Below are positions 8,036 to 16,532 of a DNA stretch of 32,445 nucleotides, in pieces. The notes beneath the pieces were generated by a model, which saw only the letters and a program-made list of their open reading frames with translations, was not told where the DNA came from and did no database searches. The stretch lies in NCBI GenBank assembly GCA_900759105.1, contig CAAETY010000129.1:1-32445 (forward strand). Direction: 5' to 3'. Within the stretch, counting starts at the first letter, position 1. Each line of letters begins with the position of its first letter. The position numbers and the translations under genes were made by a program. Source of the DNA: Peptococcaceae bacterium. Lineage in GTDB: Bacteria > Bacillota > Peptococcia > Peptococcales > Peptococcaceae.

Positions 8036-8842
8036 TTAAAGGGGATTGGCTTCCCCTAATAATATGCGCATGATTAATGTCGCTTGTGCCGATGCACAAA
8101 GGCCGACACGAGGTGCCATAAGGCCAATGCCTTCTTCGCCCTCACTTTCCCCGTCACCAACCATGAAGAGGCGAGGAAAAACTTTTTTCGCCGTTATGGC
8201 GTTGCCGGAACCGTAGCCTGCCATACCACTAGCACCAACTAAGGTGGCGTGCGGCAAATCTGATAAAACAGCTTCTGTAAGCGCTGCTTTTGTTTCCGGA
8301 CGGTCTACTGCTTCACAAATAATGGTGTATCCTTCCAAGGCATCGGCAATGTTATCCCGAGTGAGATGGATGTTTTTAGTAGTAACTGTGGTAAGTGGAG
8401 CCATATGAGTGAGTTCTTCAGTCAAGGCATCGGTTTTGTTCATTCCAAAATGGCGCATTGTGTATTGTTGGCGCGCAAGATTGGTTGCATCGACGATATC
8501 ATCATCAATAAGGAGCAAAGTACCGACTCCAAGACGACCCAGTTCAATGGCGATGAGTGAACCTAAACCACCCAATCCACAAATAGCAACCTTTCCTTGT
8601 TGTAGCTTGTCCATCATCTCTTTACCGTAGCGTGCGTCATAGATGGCACGCCAAACCTCTAGCGTGGGTGAGATTTCACGGTTTAACATAATGACATGGT
8701 CTGCCTCAACGATGGGAGTTGTCCAAGGTTTACTGTGTCCATTCACAATGAGTGCATTCGCATCTAATGCCAATTCATTGCGAAGCGTGTCATAATTTGA
8801 GGCTGTAGTATGGTGCAAGCGACCATTCAATTGAATTTCCAT
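8036..8842 (-). CDS. thiF: ThiS adenylyltransferase ThiF with an N-terminal ThiS-like domain
   Basis: ThiF activates the C-terminal glycine of ThiS with ATP before sulfur transfer. The E1-like nucleotide-binding motif GLGGLGS is at residues 89-95, followed by LIDDDIVDATNLARQQY, the usual Asp/Arg ATP site. Residues 1-55 (MEIQLNG start, ALIVNGHSKPW, HVIML) resemble a ThiS beta-grasp fold without the terminal Gly-Gly, so this looks like the fused subtype seen in anaerobic Bacillota. The zinc-binding CxxC pairs of E. coli-type ThiF are absent, as usual for the short form (268 residues). The ATG lies three bases after the thiS stop codon, and the GGGGGAGG encoding the last glycines of ThiS is its ribosome-binding site. 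Confidence 0.92.
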   Translation of the reverse strand: MEIQLNGRLHHTTASNYDTLRNELALDANALIVNGHSKPWTTPIVEADHVIMLNREISPTLEVWRAIYDARYGKEMMDKLQQGKVAICGLGGLGSLIAIELGRLGVGTLLLIDDDIVDATNLARQQYTMRHFGMNKTDALTEELTHMAPLTTVTTKNIHLTRDNIADALEGYTIICEAVDRPETKAALTEAVLSDLPHATLVGASGMAGYGSGNAITAKKVFPRLFMVGDGESEGEEGIGLMAPRVGLCASAQATLIMRILLGEANPL

Positions 8843-8845
8843 ACA

Positions 8846-9040
8846 TTAACCTCCCCCAACAAATTGAACCACTTCGAGATGGTCACTGTCAGACAATTCA
8901 ACTGAAGAGAATTGATCTTGAGTGATGATAGCACCATTACGTTCAACAACGACACGCTTGATGTTGTAACCAGCTTCAGTAAGGAAGCTGTCGAGCATTT
9001 GTGGCGCGTTAAGCGGATGGTCTTTCCCATTTACTCGCAT
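8846..9040 (-). CDS. thiS: Sulfur carrier protein ThiS
   Basis: A 64-residue beta-grasp protein that carries sulfur as a C-terminal thiocarboxylate to ThiG. It starts MRVNGKDHPL and ends FVGGG; the terminal Gly-Gly is what ThiF adenylates. The start is the ATG at 9040, eight bases after AGGAGG. A longer in-frame start at 9085 would run through the leader hairpin and is rejected. It is the first gene of the thi operon. Confidence 0.93.
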   Translation of the reverse strand: MRVNGKDHPLNAPQMLDSFLTEAGYNIKRVVVERNGAIITQDQFSSVELSDSDHLEVVQFVGGG

Positions 9041-9061
9041 GGTGGATCCCTCCTTTGACAT

Positions 9062-9114
9062 AAAAAAAGACACAATAAAAAACACGCCCTTTTGGTGGTG
9101 TTCTCCATTGTGTC
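9062..9114 (-). promoter_or_regulatory. Terminator-like attenuator hairpin in the thiS leader
   Basis: On the minus-strand RNA, GACACAAUGGAGAACAC (9114-9098) can pair with GUGUUUUUUAUUGUGUC (9085-9069) as a continuous 17-bp stem that includes three G-U pairs; a T run of seven (9068-9062) follows. Those G-U pairs would be A-C mismatches in the opposite RNA, so the structure belongs to the thi transcript. It ends 21 bases before the thiS ATG, where it could stop transcription into the operon. No THI-box sequences of a TPP riboswitch are visible upstream. Confidence 0.6.
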
Positions 9115-9234
9115 GTTACGTCTTAAATTTTACAGTATTAGCTTATCATAGGAAAAAAGGGAATGCAAGATATGAAATCATATGCATTAACAGATTTTAT
9201 TGCAAGAGATGGGATGGTTTCTATTTTCTATGGC

Positions 9235-9263
9235 TTTTATAGGAAAGAGGGTGGGGGTATAAT
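9235..9263 (+). promoter_or_regulatory. Candidate cysK promoter
   Basis: A perfect TATAAT lies at 9258-9263, 42 bases before the cysK start. The -35 position is a weak TTTTAT (9235-9240) with 17-base spacing. The 190-bp interval with thiS is divergent, so it must also hold the thi promoter, which I cannot place securely (a TATGAT on the minus strand near 9150 is one candidate). Confidence 0.4.
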
Positions 9264-9305
9264 AGAAAAAGAATAGTAGAATGATTCGGAATGGAGGAAT
9301 TCGTT

Positions 9306-10235
9306 ATGACAATATATAAGAACATCACAGAATTAGTAGGGCATACGCCGATTGTTGAATTAAACAAAATCGAAGAGGCTGAAGGTGCAAAAGCGCACAT
9401 TTTTGCCAAGCTTGAAAACTATAATCCAACCGGGAGCATGAAGGATCGTGTAGCACTAGCGATGATTCGAGATGCGGAAGCACGAGGAAAGCTTACCGCC
9501 GGCGGAACAATTATTGAACCAACAAGCGGCAATACAGGAATTGGTCTTGCAGCAATTGGTGCATACTTGGGATACAAGGTGATTATTGTAATGCCGGACT
9601 CCATGAGTGTTGAGCGTCGCAAATTAATGCAAATTTATGGAGCAGAATTGGTATTGACTCCCGGAGCAAAAGGGATGAGTGGTGCCATTGCGCGTGCCAA
9701 TGAATTGGTCGCAGAAATGGACAATGCCATTGTAGCTGGTCAGTTTGACAATCCTGCCAATCCAAAGGCGCATTACGATGTAACCGGGCCAGAACTATGG
9801 GCGCAAATGGATGGAAATGTGGATGCCTTGGTAGCCGGTGTTGGTACCGGTGGGAGTCTCAGTGGCACAGGACGTTATCTAAAAACTCAACGCGCTGATA
9901 TTGAAGTGATTGCCATTGAACCAAAGGCTTCTGCGGTTCTTTCCGGCGGTGAAGCGGGGCCTCACGCCTTGCAAGGCATTGGCGCAGGATTTGTACCGGG
10001 TGCACTAGACACCGATGTTTATGATGAAGTCATGCCAATCACCAACGAGGATGCGCTTGCTATGGTCGGTCGACTGGCCCGTGAAGAAGGGCTTTTTATG
10101 GGGATTTCCTCTGCAGCTGCTCTTCTGGGTGCGCTTGCATGGGCAAAGCGTGATGAAAACACCGGTAAGGATGTTGTCGTTCTTATGCCGGATACCGGTA
10201 TGCGTTATCTTTCTACAGAAGAAATCTTTCAATAA
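9306..10235 (+). CDS. cysK: Cysteine synthase (O-acetylserine sulfhydrylase)
   Basis: A PLP enzyme making L-cysteine from O-acetyl-L-serine and sulfide. Its 309 residues are typical of CysK. Visible are the PLP lysine K46 in NPTGSMKDRVA, the substrate loop EPTSGNTGIGLA, the phosphate-binding loop GVGTGGSLSGTGRYL, and the C-terminal DTGMRYLSTE. The start is ATG at 9306, eight bases after GGAGG; the in-frame ATG at 9291 overlaps that site and is rejected. It appears to be a single-gene unit, followed by terminators. Its product is the usual indirect sulfur donor for ThiS. Confidence 0.95.
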   Translation: MTIYKNITELVGHTPIVELNKIEEAEGAKAHIFAKLENYNPTGSMKDRVALAMIRDAEARGKLTAGGTIIEPTSGNTGIGLAAIGAYLGYKVIIVMPDSMSVERRKLMQIYGAELVLTPGAKGMSGAIARANELVAEMDNAIVAGQFDNPANPKAHYDVTGPELWAQMDGNVDALVAGVGTGGSLSGTGRYLKTQRADIEVIAIEPKASAVLSGGEAGPHALQGIGAGFVPGALDTDVYDEVMPITNEDALAMVGRLAREEGLFMGISSAAALLGALAWAKRDENTGKDVVVLMPDTGMRYLSTEEIFQ

Positions 10236-10250
10236 CAGTGAAAGCGAAGT

Positions 10251-10284
10251 AGCCGCTTGCAAGATTTGCAGGTGGCTTCTTTTT
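10251..10284 (+). terminator. cysK terminator
   Basis: Stem AGCCGCTTGCAA (10251-10262) with TTGCAGGTGGCT (10266-10277), including two G-U pairs, followed by TCTTTTT. A second, looser hairpin CAAAAACC/GGTTTTTG (10288-10315) follows and reuses a similar TTGCAAG-AT-GC core, as if the terminator had been partly duplicated. Confidence 0.82.
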
Positions 10285-10419
10285 GCCCAAAAACCTTGCA
10301 AGGATGCGGTTTTTGAGAAAAAGCAAATGACAAACAAGGTGCTTTTTGATAATATTTATTATGTATGACATTCTATCGAAATATGATAGAAGATGATTGA
10401 AGAAATCAAGGTGATAGTA

Positions 10420-11352
10420 TTGAATTGGATGGAAGTAACCTGTTTACTTCCAAACCGACGAGGTTTGGAAGCGGTAACAGGTATTTTTAATGATTATTTT
10501 CCAAACGGTACCATTGTTGATGATCCACAAGCGATTTTAGATCATGTGGAAGGTAACGACTGGGACGCTCATGAATTTTCGGAAGATATTTTAGCAACTG
10601 ACTTACTCAAAGTGAGTGGCTATTTTGAAGAAGATGCAGATTATCCAAAAAAATATACAACATTGCGTGACACCGTAACAGCGGAGCTTGCTCGTATTGG
10701 CGAGACAGCAGAATGGCGTGAAAAACGCATTGCTAATGAGGATTGGTCTGAATCCTGGAAAGAGCATTATCACATTTTGCATTATGGCTCTCGCATTCAA
10801 GTGGTTCCTGAATGGCTTGAACCGGATTACCCGGAAGATATTGTGATTCGTATCGAGCCGGGGATGGCTTTTGGCACCGGTGAACATGAAACCACATCCT
10901 TGTGCATGAACTGGCTTGAAGAGCTTATTACACCGGAGATGACTGTATTTGATGTTGGAACCGGTAGTGGTATATTGGCAATTGCAGCGCGTGCCTTGGG
11001 AGCAGGGCGCGTGGATGCGATGGATTTTGATTCGGTGGCGGTGCTGGCTACGGTTAAAAATGCAGCGCGCAACAATGCATCTATTATGATTTATAAGAGC
11101 GATCTTTTAAATGATTGCGTAGGTAAAGCAGACCTTATTATTGCCAATATTGTTGCAGACGTCATTCTCATGTTGGTGCCACAAATCGAAGAACATTTAA
11201 ACGAAAATGGACAATTCCTTTGTTCCGGGGTTCTTGTGGAACGAGCGGATGACGTGTGTGGTGCACTTGAAAGTGCTGGATTTACCGTTAAAGAAAAGCG
11301 TGTAGACGGTGAGTGGTGTGCAATTTTGGCAGAATTGAAGGAGGCTAAATAA
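10420..11352 (+). CDS. prmA: Ribosomal protein L11 methyltransferase PrmA
   Basis: Methylates ribosomal protein L11 using S-adenosylmethionine. Family marks are the block EPGMAFGTGEHETTSLC, the AdoMet-binding motif VFDVGTGSGILAIAARALGA (about residue 176), and the catalytic NIVAD segment. The start is TTG at 10420, giving an N-terminus NWMEVT typical of PrmA, with AAGGTG upstream; the in-frame ATG at 10393 adds nine residues and lacks a good ribosome-binding site. The length of 310 residues is normal. The stop codon overlaps the murE start (TAATG), so the two are translationally coupled. Confidence 0.94.
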   Translation: MNWMEVTCLLPNRRGLEAVTGIFNDYFPNGTIVDDPQAILDHVEGNDWDAHEFSEDILATDLLKVSGYFEEDADYPKKYTTLRDTVTAELARIGETAEWREKRIANEDWSESWKEHYHILHYGSRIQVVPEWLEPDYPEDIVIRIEPGMAFGTGEHETTSLCMNWLEELITPEMTVFDVGTGSGILAIAARALGAGRVDAMDFDSVAVLATVKNAARNNASIMIYKSDLLNDCVGKADLIIANIVADVILMLVPQIEEHLNENGQFLCSGVLVERADDVCGALESAGFTVKEKRVDGEWCAILAELKEAK

Positions 11353-12875
11353 TGAGCCACCAAATTCCTATTTCTGAATTTATTATTCGTTTGCGCGAAG
11401 AAGGCTTGCTTACAATGTGGCAAGGCGATATGGATTTGGTTATTCAAGATATCCAATATGATTCCCGTCGTTCTGGCCCGAATTCGCTCTTTTTGTGCAA
11501 AGGTGCAACATTTGACCCGGCATATATAACAAAAGCAAAAGAAGCCGGTGCAGTGGCGTATTTAGCCATTCGACCTTTTGATGAAGGCGAAGATATGACC
11601 GCCTTAATTGTTAACGATATTCGTCGCGCTTTAGCTGTGGCAGCAGATGTGTTTTTCGAATCGCCATGGAAAAAGCTTCACATGATTGGCGTGACCGGCA
11701 CAAAAGGTAAGTCTACAACAGTAACACTTTTAAAAGATATCCTGGATGCTTATGCTGAAAAGAATGGTCTTCCAATGACCGGTTTGACCTCTTCAGCACG
11801 TGTGTATGATGGTGTGACCGATGCGCCGGCGAAACTAACCACACCGGAAAATATTGACTTGTACCGTAATATGGACAATGCAGTAAATGCCGGATTAAAA
11901 ACGATGATTGTAGAAGTATCCAGCCAGGCACTCAAGTATCATCGTGTAGGCGAGATTCATTTTGATGACGTGGTGTTTCTAAACATTGCTCCGGACCATA
12001 TCAGTGACATTGAGCACCCAAACTTTGAAGATTATTTTGCCAGCAAGCTGATGATATTTAAGGTTGCGAAGCACGCTTATATTAATATGAATAGTGACCG
12101 CCTTGACGATGTAAAGACGGCAGCTGCAGCATGTGATGCAGTAACAACCTTTGCTGTGGAAAATGAGGCGCAATATCAAGCCAACCATATCGAAAGCAAT
12201 AAGGATGGCATGCGCTTTGAATTGAGTGATGGTGTCAACAACTATCCGATTGCAACCGCAATGAAAGGTCTCTTTAATGTTGAAAATGCGCTTGTGGCGG
12301 CAGCTGTAGCGCTTAATTTAGGGGTGGATATTGCAACCATTCAAGGTGTGCTGGAAAACCGACATTTTGAAGGGCATATGATATATCGCCATTCCAAGGA
12401 TGGTGTAACCGTTATTATTGACTATGCGCACAATGATATTAGTTTCCGTAAGGTGATTGAATCAGTGCGTGCTGAATATCCGGGCGCACCACTTTGGTTT
12501 GTGTTTGGCTCAGCTGGAAGCAAGGCACAAAGTCGTCGTGCTGATTTGGGCAAAATTGTTGGCGATGCCGGTGACCGAGTATATCTCGTACCGGACGATC
12601 CACAGCATGAACTGGTTGAGGATATCAATGCGGAAATTGCTTCGCATATGGAAAAGCCGGTGCCAACGGTTTCACTTACTGACCGCGAAGCGGGAATTCG
12701 TGATGCAGTTCTGAGTGCGCCGGCCGGAACGGTTATACTCCTATTGGGAAAGGGCAGTGAAACTGCACAGAAAGGTCCGAATGGTCCGGAAATTTACGAC
12801 GGTGATGTGCCTTTGGCTGAAAAATATCTTGCCGAACGTGACACCGAAGGCATAAAAGATTCGGTATTTTTTTAA
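11352..12875 (+). CDS. murE: MurE-type UDP-MurNAc-tripeptide ligase
   Basis: A Mur ligase (507 residues) that adds the third amino acid to UDP-MurNAc-L-Ala-D-Glu during peptidoglycan precursor synthesis in the cytoplasm. The ATP loop is GVTGTKGKSTT (residues 113-123), the central domain contains VEVSSQALKYHRV, and the C-terminal domain holds IDYAHND and GKGSE. At the side-chain specificity site (about residue 415) it reads DDPQHE, not the DNPR of meso-diaminopimelate-adding enzymes. It may therefore add lysine or another amino acid, or be a second MurE-like ligase in this genome. It is coupled to prmA by a TAATG overlap, an unusual location because murE is normally in the dcw cluster. Confidence 0.88.
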   Translation: MSHQIPISEFIIRLREEGLLTMWQGDMDLVIQDIQYDSRRSGPNSLFLCKGATFDPAYITKAKEAGAVAYLAIRPFDEGEDMTALIVNDIRRALAVAADVFFESPWKKLHMIGVTGTKGKSTTVTLLKDILDAYAEKNGLPMTGLTSSARVYDGVTDAPAKLTTPENIDLYRNMDNAVNAGLKTMIVEVSSQALKYHRVGEIHFDDVVFLNIAPDHISDIEHPNFEDYFASKLMIFKVAKHAYINMNSDRLDDVKTAAAACDAVTTFAVENEAQYQANHIESNKDGMRFELSDGVNNYPIATAMKGLFNVENALVAAAVALNLGVDIATIQGVLENRHFEGHMIYRHSKDGVTVIIDYAHNDISFRKVIESVRAEYPGAPLWFVFGSAGSKAQSRRADLGKIVGDAGDRVYLVPDDPQHELVEDINAEIASHMEKPVPTVSLTDREAGIRDAVLSAPAGTVILLLGKGSETAQKGPNGPEIYDGDVPLAEKYLAERDTEGIKDSVFF

Positions 12876-12885
12876 GATGTCATTA

Positions 12886-12911
12886 AAAACACCCCAATTA
12901 GAAGGTGTTTT
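12886..12911 (+). terminator. Terminator after murE
   Basis: 8-bp stem AAAACACC (12886-12893) with GGTGTTTT (12904-12911) and a 10-nt loop, eleven bases after the murE stop. An imperfectly placed TATGAT (12916-12921) inside a small dyad ATGCT-N6-AGCAT follows and may be the -10 of argS. Confidence 0.65.
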
Positions 12912-12951
12912 ATGCTATGATAAGCATATACGTAATTTTGGGAGGAATCCT

Positions 12952-14625
12952 ATGAACATTATTGAAGAAACAAAATCATCATTAAGAACAGCCATTGTTG
13001 AGGCCTGTCAAAAAGCGATGAATGAAGGTGCGCTTCCTGAAGTGGAATTACCGGATTTTGTCATTGAAACGCCTAAAAATGAAGGCAATGGCGACTTTTC
13101 TACTAACCTCGCTATGCAGCTTACTCGCGTAGCGCGTCAAAATCCACGCAAGATTGCAGAAGCTATTGTTGCGGGGATTTCTTGTCCAGACCTTATTGCT
13201 CGCATTGACGTAGCGGGTCCTGGCTTTATCAACTTCTATTTGGTGGACGAATGGCTCCACAAGGTACTTCCGGCTATTCAAGAAGAGGATATCGACTACG
13301 GTAAGAGTGATGCCGGTAAGGGCGAAAAAATTCAAGTGGAATTCGTCAGTGCAAACCCAACCGGGCTTCTTCACATGGGGAATGCTCGCGGCGGTGCATT
13401 GGGTGATACCCTTGCTGCCGTGCTTAATGAAGCCGGTTATGTCTGTGACAAGGAATATTACATTAACGATGCCGGTAACCAAGTGGAAAATCTCGGTAAA
13501 TCTGTAGAAGCACGTTATTTCGAATTGCTTGGCCGCGATGACTATCAAATTCCTGAAGATGGCTATCAAGGGCAAGATATCATTGCCACTGCACAACGTT
13601 TATTGGATGAAAAGGGCGAAGCCTATGTAGACATGCCTGAAGCAGAACGTCGTGCAGAAATGAAGGATTTTGCATTAAAGGAAAAGGTTGCGGGCATTGC
13701 TCATGGCTTGGAACGCTTTGGTGTTGAATATGACAGATGGTTCAGCGAACAAAGCTTGCACGATGCAGGCGATGTTGCTGAAGTTGTAGATATCCTTCGT
13801 GATAAAGGCTATGTTTACGAAAAAGATGGCGCACATTGGCTCAAGTGTACTGCTTGGGGCGAAGAAAAGGACGAAGTGCTTATTCGTTCCAATGGCACGC
13901 CTACCTATTTCGCGGCAGACATTGCTTACCACCGCAACAAATTTGAACGTGGCTACAACAAGCTCATCAACATTTGGGGCGCCGACCACCACGGTCACGT
14001 GGCACGTTTGAAGGGTGCAATGACTGCGCTCGGTTATCCGGGCGACAACATCACTGTCATCCTCATGCAGCTCGTTCGCTTGTACAGAGGCGGCGAACTT
14101 GTGAAGATGAGTAAGCGTAAAGGTCAATTTGTAACGCTGGAAGAGCTCATCGATGAAGTAGGGAAAGAAGCAGCACGTTTCTTCTTTATCATGCGTAATC
14201 CTGACAGTACCTTGGACTTTGACCTTGATTTGGCAAAAGCTGAATCCAGTGATAACCCTGTATACTATGTACAATATGCACATGCGCGTATTTGCAGCAT
14301 CCTTTCAGTTGCCGGTGTGGATACCCCTAAGGCCAAGGATGTCGATCTTTCATTGTTAAAAGAAGAAAACGAACGTGTGCTTATTCGCAAGCTTGCCGAA
14401 TGGCCACAGGAAGTGGCTGACGCAGCCCGTGAATTAGCACCTTATCATCTCGCATATTATGCCAAGGATTTGGCAAATGCTTTCCATAGTTTCTACAATA
14501 GCTGCAAGGTTTTGACTGATGACGAAGCGTTGCGCGATGCACGTTTAGCGTTGGTAGATTGCACACGCATTACCTTGCGCAATGTATTGGAATTGCTCGG
14601 ATTGAGCGCACCGGAACGTATGTAA
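12952..14625 (+). CDS. argS: Arginyl-tRNA synthetase
   Basis: Charges tRNA-Arg with arginine. A class I synthetase of 557 residues. The HIGH-type motif is HMGN (141-144) inside SANPTGLLHMGNARGGALGD, and KMSK is at 385-388. The N-terminal tRNA-recognition domain with GNGDFSTNLAMQL and the C-terminal anticodon-binding domain are both present. The start is ATG at 12952 after GGGAGGAAT; the in-frame ATG at 12877 begins inside the murE terminator and is rejected. Confidence 0.97.
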   Translation: MNIIEETKSSLRTAIVEACQKAMNEGALPEVELPDFVIETPKNEGNGDFSTNLAMQLTRVARQNPRKIAEAIVAGISCPDLIARIDVAGPGFINFYLVDEWLHKVLPAIQEEDIDYGKSDAGKGEKIQVEFVSANPTGLLHMGNARGGALGDTLAAVLNEAGYVCDKEYYINDAGNQVENLGKSVEARYFELLGRDDYQIPEDGYQGQDIIATAQRLLDEKGEAYVDMPEAERRAEMKDFALKEKVAGIAHGLERFGVEYDRWFSEQSLHDAGDVAEVVDILRDKGYVYEKDGAHWLKCTAWGEEKDEVLIRSNGTPTYFAADIAYHRNKFERGYNKLINIWGADHHGHVARLKGAMTALGYPGDNITVILMQLVRLYRGGELVKMSKRKGQFVTLEELIDEVGKEAARFFFIMRNPDSTLDFDLDLAKAESSDNPVYYVQYAHARICSILSVAGVDTPKAKDVDLSLLKEENERVLIRKLAEWPQEVADAARELAPYHLAYYAKDLANAFHSFYNSCKVLTDDEALRDARLALVDCTRITLRNVLELLGLSAPERM

Positions 14626-14645
14626 TTTTAAGGAGGAATATACAC

Positions 14646-15500
14646 ATGCCATTAGTAAACGTTGATACTTTATTGACTGCTGCCGAAGAAGGCGGCTATG
14701 CTGTAGGTGCTTTTAACTGCAACAACATGGAAATTGTTCAAGCCATCATGATGGCTGCAGAAGCAGAAAAATCTCCGGTTATTATTCAAGCTAGCCAAGG
14801 TGCTATTAACTATGCCGGTTTGAACTACATCGTATCTCTCGTAAAAACTGCTGCAGAAGCATCTACTGTACCAGTAGCACTGCATTTAGACCATGGGACC
14901 AGCTTTGAACAAGTAATCCAATGCATCGGTAGCGGCTTTACCTCCGTTATGATTGACTGGTCCAAGCATCCATTGGAAGAAAATATTGCTGTTACCAGCC
15001 AAATTCTTTCCGTTGCTAACCCGCTTAATATTTCTGTAGAAGCAGAACTTGGGAAAATCGGTGGCACCGAAGACAACGTAACTGTAAGTGAACGTGAAGC
15101 AACCTTTACCGACCCTGAAGAAGCTGCTTACTTTGTAGAAAAGACCGGTATCCGTTCTTTGGCTGTTGCTATCGGTACTGCACACGGCCAATATAAGGGC
15201 GTGCCTAAGCTTGATTTTGATCGTTTGACCGAAATCAAGGAACGCGTCAACATTCCACTCGTACTCCACGGGTCCTCCGGTGTGCCTGATGAAGCATTGC
15301 GCGAAGCTGTTGCACGTGGTGTTCGTAAGATTAACATTGACACCAACCTTCGTGAAGCATTCACCGATGGTGTGCGCGAAGTATTGGCTGCTAAGCCAAA
15401 CGAAATCGACCCACGTAAAATTCTTGGGCCTGCAAGAGAAAAAATGGCAGAACGCGTTGCCGAAAAGATTCGCATCTTCGGTAGCAACGGGAAAGCGTGA
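14646..15500 (+). CDS. fba: Class II fructose-bisphosphate aldolase
   Basis: Zinc-dependent reversible aldol cleavage of fructose 1,6-bisphosphate to dihydroxyacetone phosphate and glyceraldehyde 3-phosphate. The 284 residues fit the short class II type. Probable zinc ligands are H83 (in HLDHGTSFEQ, with D82 as acid/base), H180 (IGTAHGQYKG) and H208 (LHGSSG). VEAELGKIGGTED and the phosphate-binding KINIDTNLR are also present. The start is ATG at 14646 after AAGGAGG; the longer frame into argS is rejected. It lies 20 bases after argS and 11 bases before glpX, so the three probably form one transcript. Confidence 0.95.
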   Translation: MPLVNVDTLLTAAEEGGYAVGAFNCNNMEIVQAIMMAAEAEKSPVIIQASQGAINYAGLNYIVSLVKTAAEASTVPVALHLDHGTSFEQVIQCIGSGFTSVMIDWSKHPLEENIAVTSQILSVANPLNISVEAELGKIGGTEDNVTVSEREATFTDPEEAAYFVEKTGIRSLAVAIGTAHGQYKGVPKLDFDRLTEIKERVNIPLVLHGSSGVPDEALREAVARGVRKINIDTNLREAFTDGVREVLAAKPNEIDPRKILGPAREKMAERVAEKIRIFGSNGKA

Positions 15501-15511
15501 GGGTGAGCATT

Positions 15512-16465
15512 ATGGAAAGAGATTTAGTTATTGAATTTGCGCGTGTAACTGAAGCAGCAGCAATCAATTGCTCCAAGTGGATTGGCCGCATGGAAAAGAA
15601 TTCTGCGGATGGCGCTGCTGTAGAAGCTATGCGTAAAATGTTTGACACCATCAACATTAGCGGTACTGTTGTTATTGGTGAAGGTGAAATGGATGAAGCA
15701 CCAATGCTTTATATTGGCGAAAAAGTTGGTCTCGGTGGTACTGAAGTAGATATCGCTGTTGACCCACTCGAAGGGACCAACCTTACTGCAAAGAACCAAC
15801 CTGGTGCAATCGCTGTAATGGCTGTTGCGGAAGCCGGCGGTTTGCTCCACGCACCAGACATGTACATGGATAAGATCATCGTTGGCCCACGTGCAAAGGG
15901 TGCCATCGACATCGACAAGACTGTTGAAGAAAACCTTCGCAACGTGGCTGCTGCGCTTGGCAAAGATGTGAGCGAAATGACCGTTTGCTTGCTCGATCGT
16001 GAACGTCACGAACACATTAAGCAAGCTTGCAAAGCATTGGGCGCACGTGTGAAGCTCATCACCGACGGCGACGTATCCCCAGCACTCAATGTAGCAATGG
16101 ATACCGGTGCTATTGATATGATTCTTGGCATTGGTGGTGCACCTGAAGGCGTGCTTGCAGCAGCTGCTGTAAAGTGCCTTGGCGGTGACATGCAAGGTCG
16201 TTTGGTGCCGGAAGATGACGAACAAGTTCGTCGTATGGAAGCAATGGGTCATTCCGATGTTAACCAAGTGTACAACTTGAACGACTTGGTAAGCACCGAT
16301 GACGTGATGTTCATTGCTACCGGTGTAACCACCGGTGATGTATTGCGTGGCATCAAAGAAGAAAATGGCCGCGTAAAAACACATACCGTTGTATTGCGTA
16401 ATGCAACCAAGACCGTTCGTTTCATCGAAGCGGCTTATCAAAAGCCACATGTTGTAAACGCGTAA
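15512..16465 (+). CDS. glpX: Class II fructose-1,6-bisphosphatase (GlpX type)
   Basis: Hydrolyses fructose 1,6-bisphosphate to fructose 6-phosphate, the committed step of gluconeogenesis. The metal- and phosphate-binding motifs GEGEMDEAPM (56-65) and VDPLEGTN (83-90) are intact, and the length of 317 residues is usual. The ATG at 15512 is preceded by GAGGGTGAG that spans the fba stop; in-frame GTG codons slightly upstream are possible but less likely. Pairing with fba indicates sugar synthesis from C2/C3 compounds, consistent with a taurine-using, non-sugar lifestyle (inference). Confidence 0.95.
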   Translation: MERDLVIEFARVTEAAAINCSKWIGRMEKNSADGAAVEAMRKMFDTINISGTVVIGEGEMDEAPMLYIGEKVGLGGTEVDIAVDPLEGTNLTAKNQPGAIAVMAVAEAGGLLHAPDMYMDKIIVGPRAKGAIDIDKTVEENLRNVAAALGKDVSEMTVCLLDRERHEHIKQACKALGARVKLITDGDVSPALNVAMDTGAIDMILGIGGAPEGVLAAAAVKCLGGDMQGRLVPEDDEQVRRMEAMGHSDVNQVYNLNDLVSTDDVMFIATGVTTGDVLRGIKEENGRVKTHTVVLRNATKTVRFIEAAYQKPHVVNA

Positions 16466-16482
16466 GCTTTTAAGATTTTTAA

Positions 16483-16517
16483 CAATAGCCTCTGACTAGT
16501 CAGAGGCTATTGCTTTA
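16483..16517 (+). terminator. Palindromic terminator after glpX
   Basis: A perfect 30-base palindrome runs from 16483 to 16512 (half-site CAATAGCCTCTGACT), followed by only a weak T tract. It probably folds as a 13-bp stem with a CTAG loop. It separates glpX from the next gene, whose ribosome-binding site starts just nine bases later, so read-through is likely. Confidence 0.7.
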
Positions 16518-16532
16518 TAAGGAGGAATAACC

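Noticed and set aside
9041..9300. TPP riboswitch upstream of thiS
   Set aside because: The conserved THI-box elements are not visible on the minus strand; only a terminator-like hairpin is supported.
12877..12951. N-terminal extension of ArgS
   Set aside because: It would begin inside the murE terminator and lacks a ribosome-binding site; the ATG at 12952 has GGGAGGAAT directly before it.
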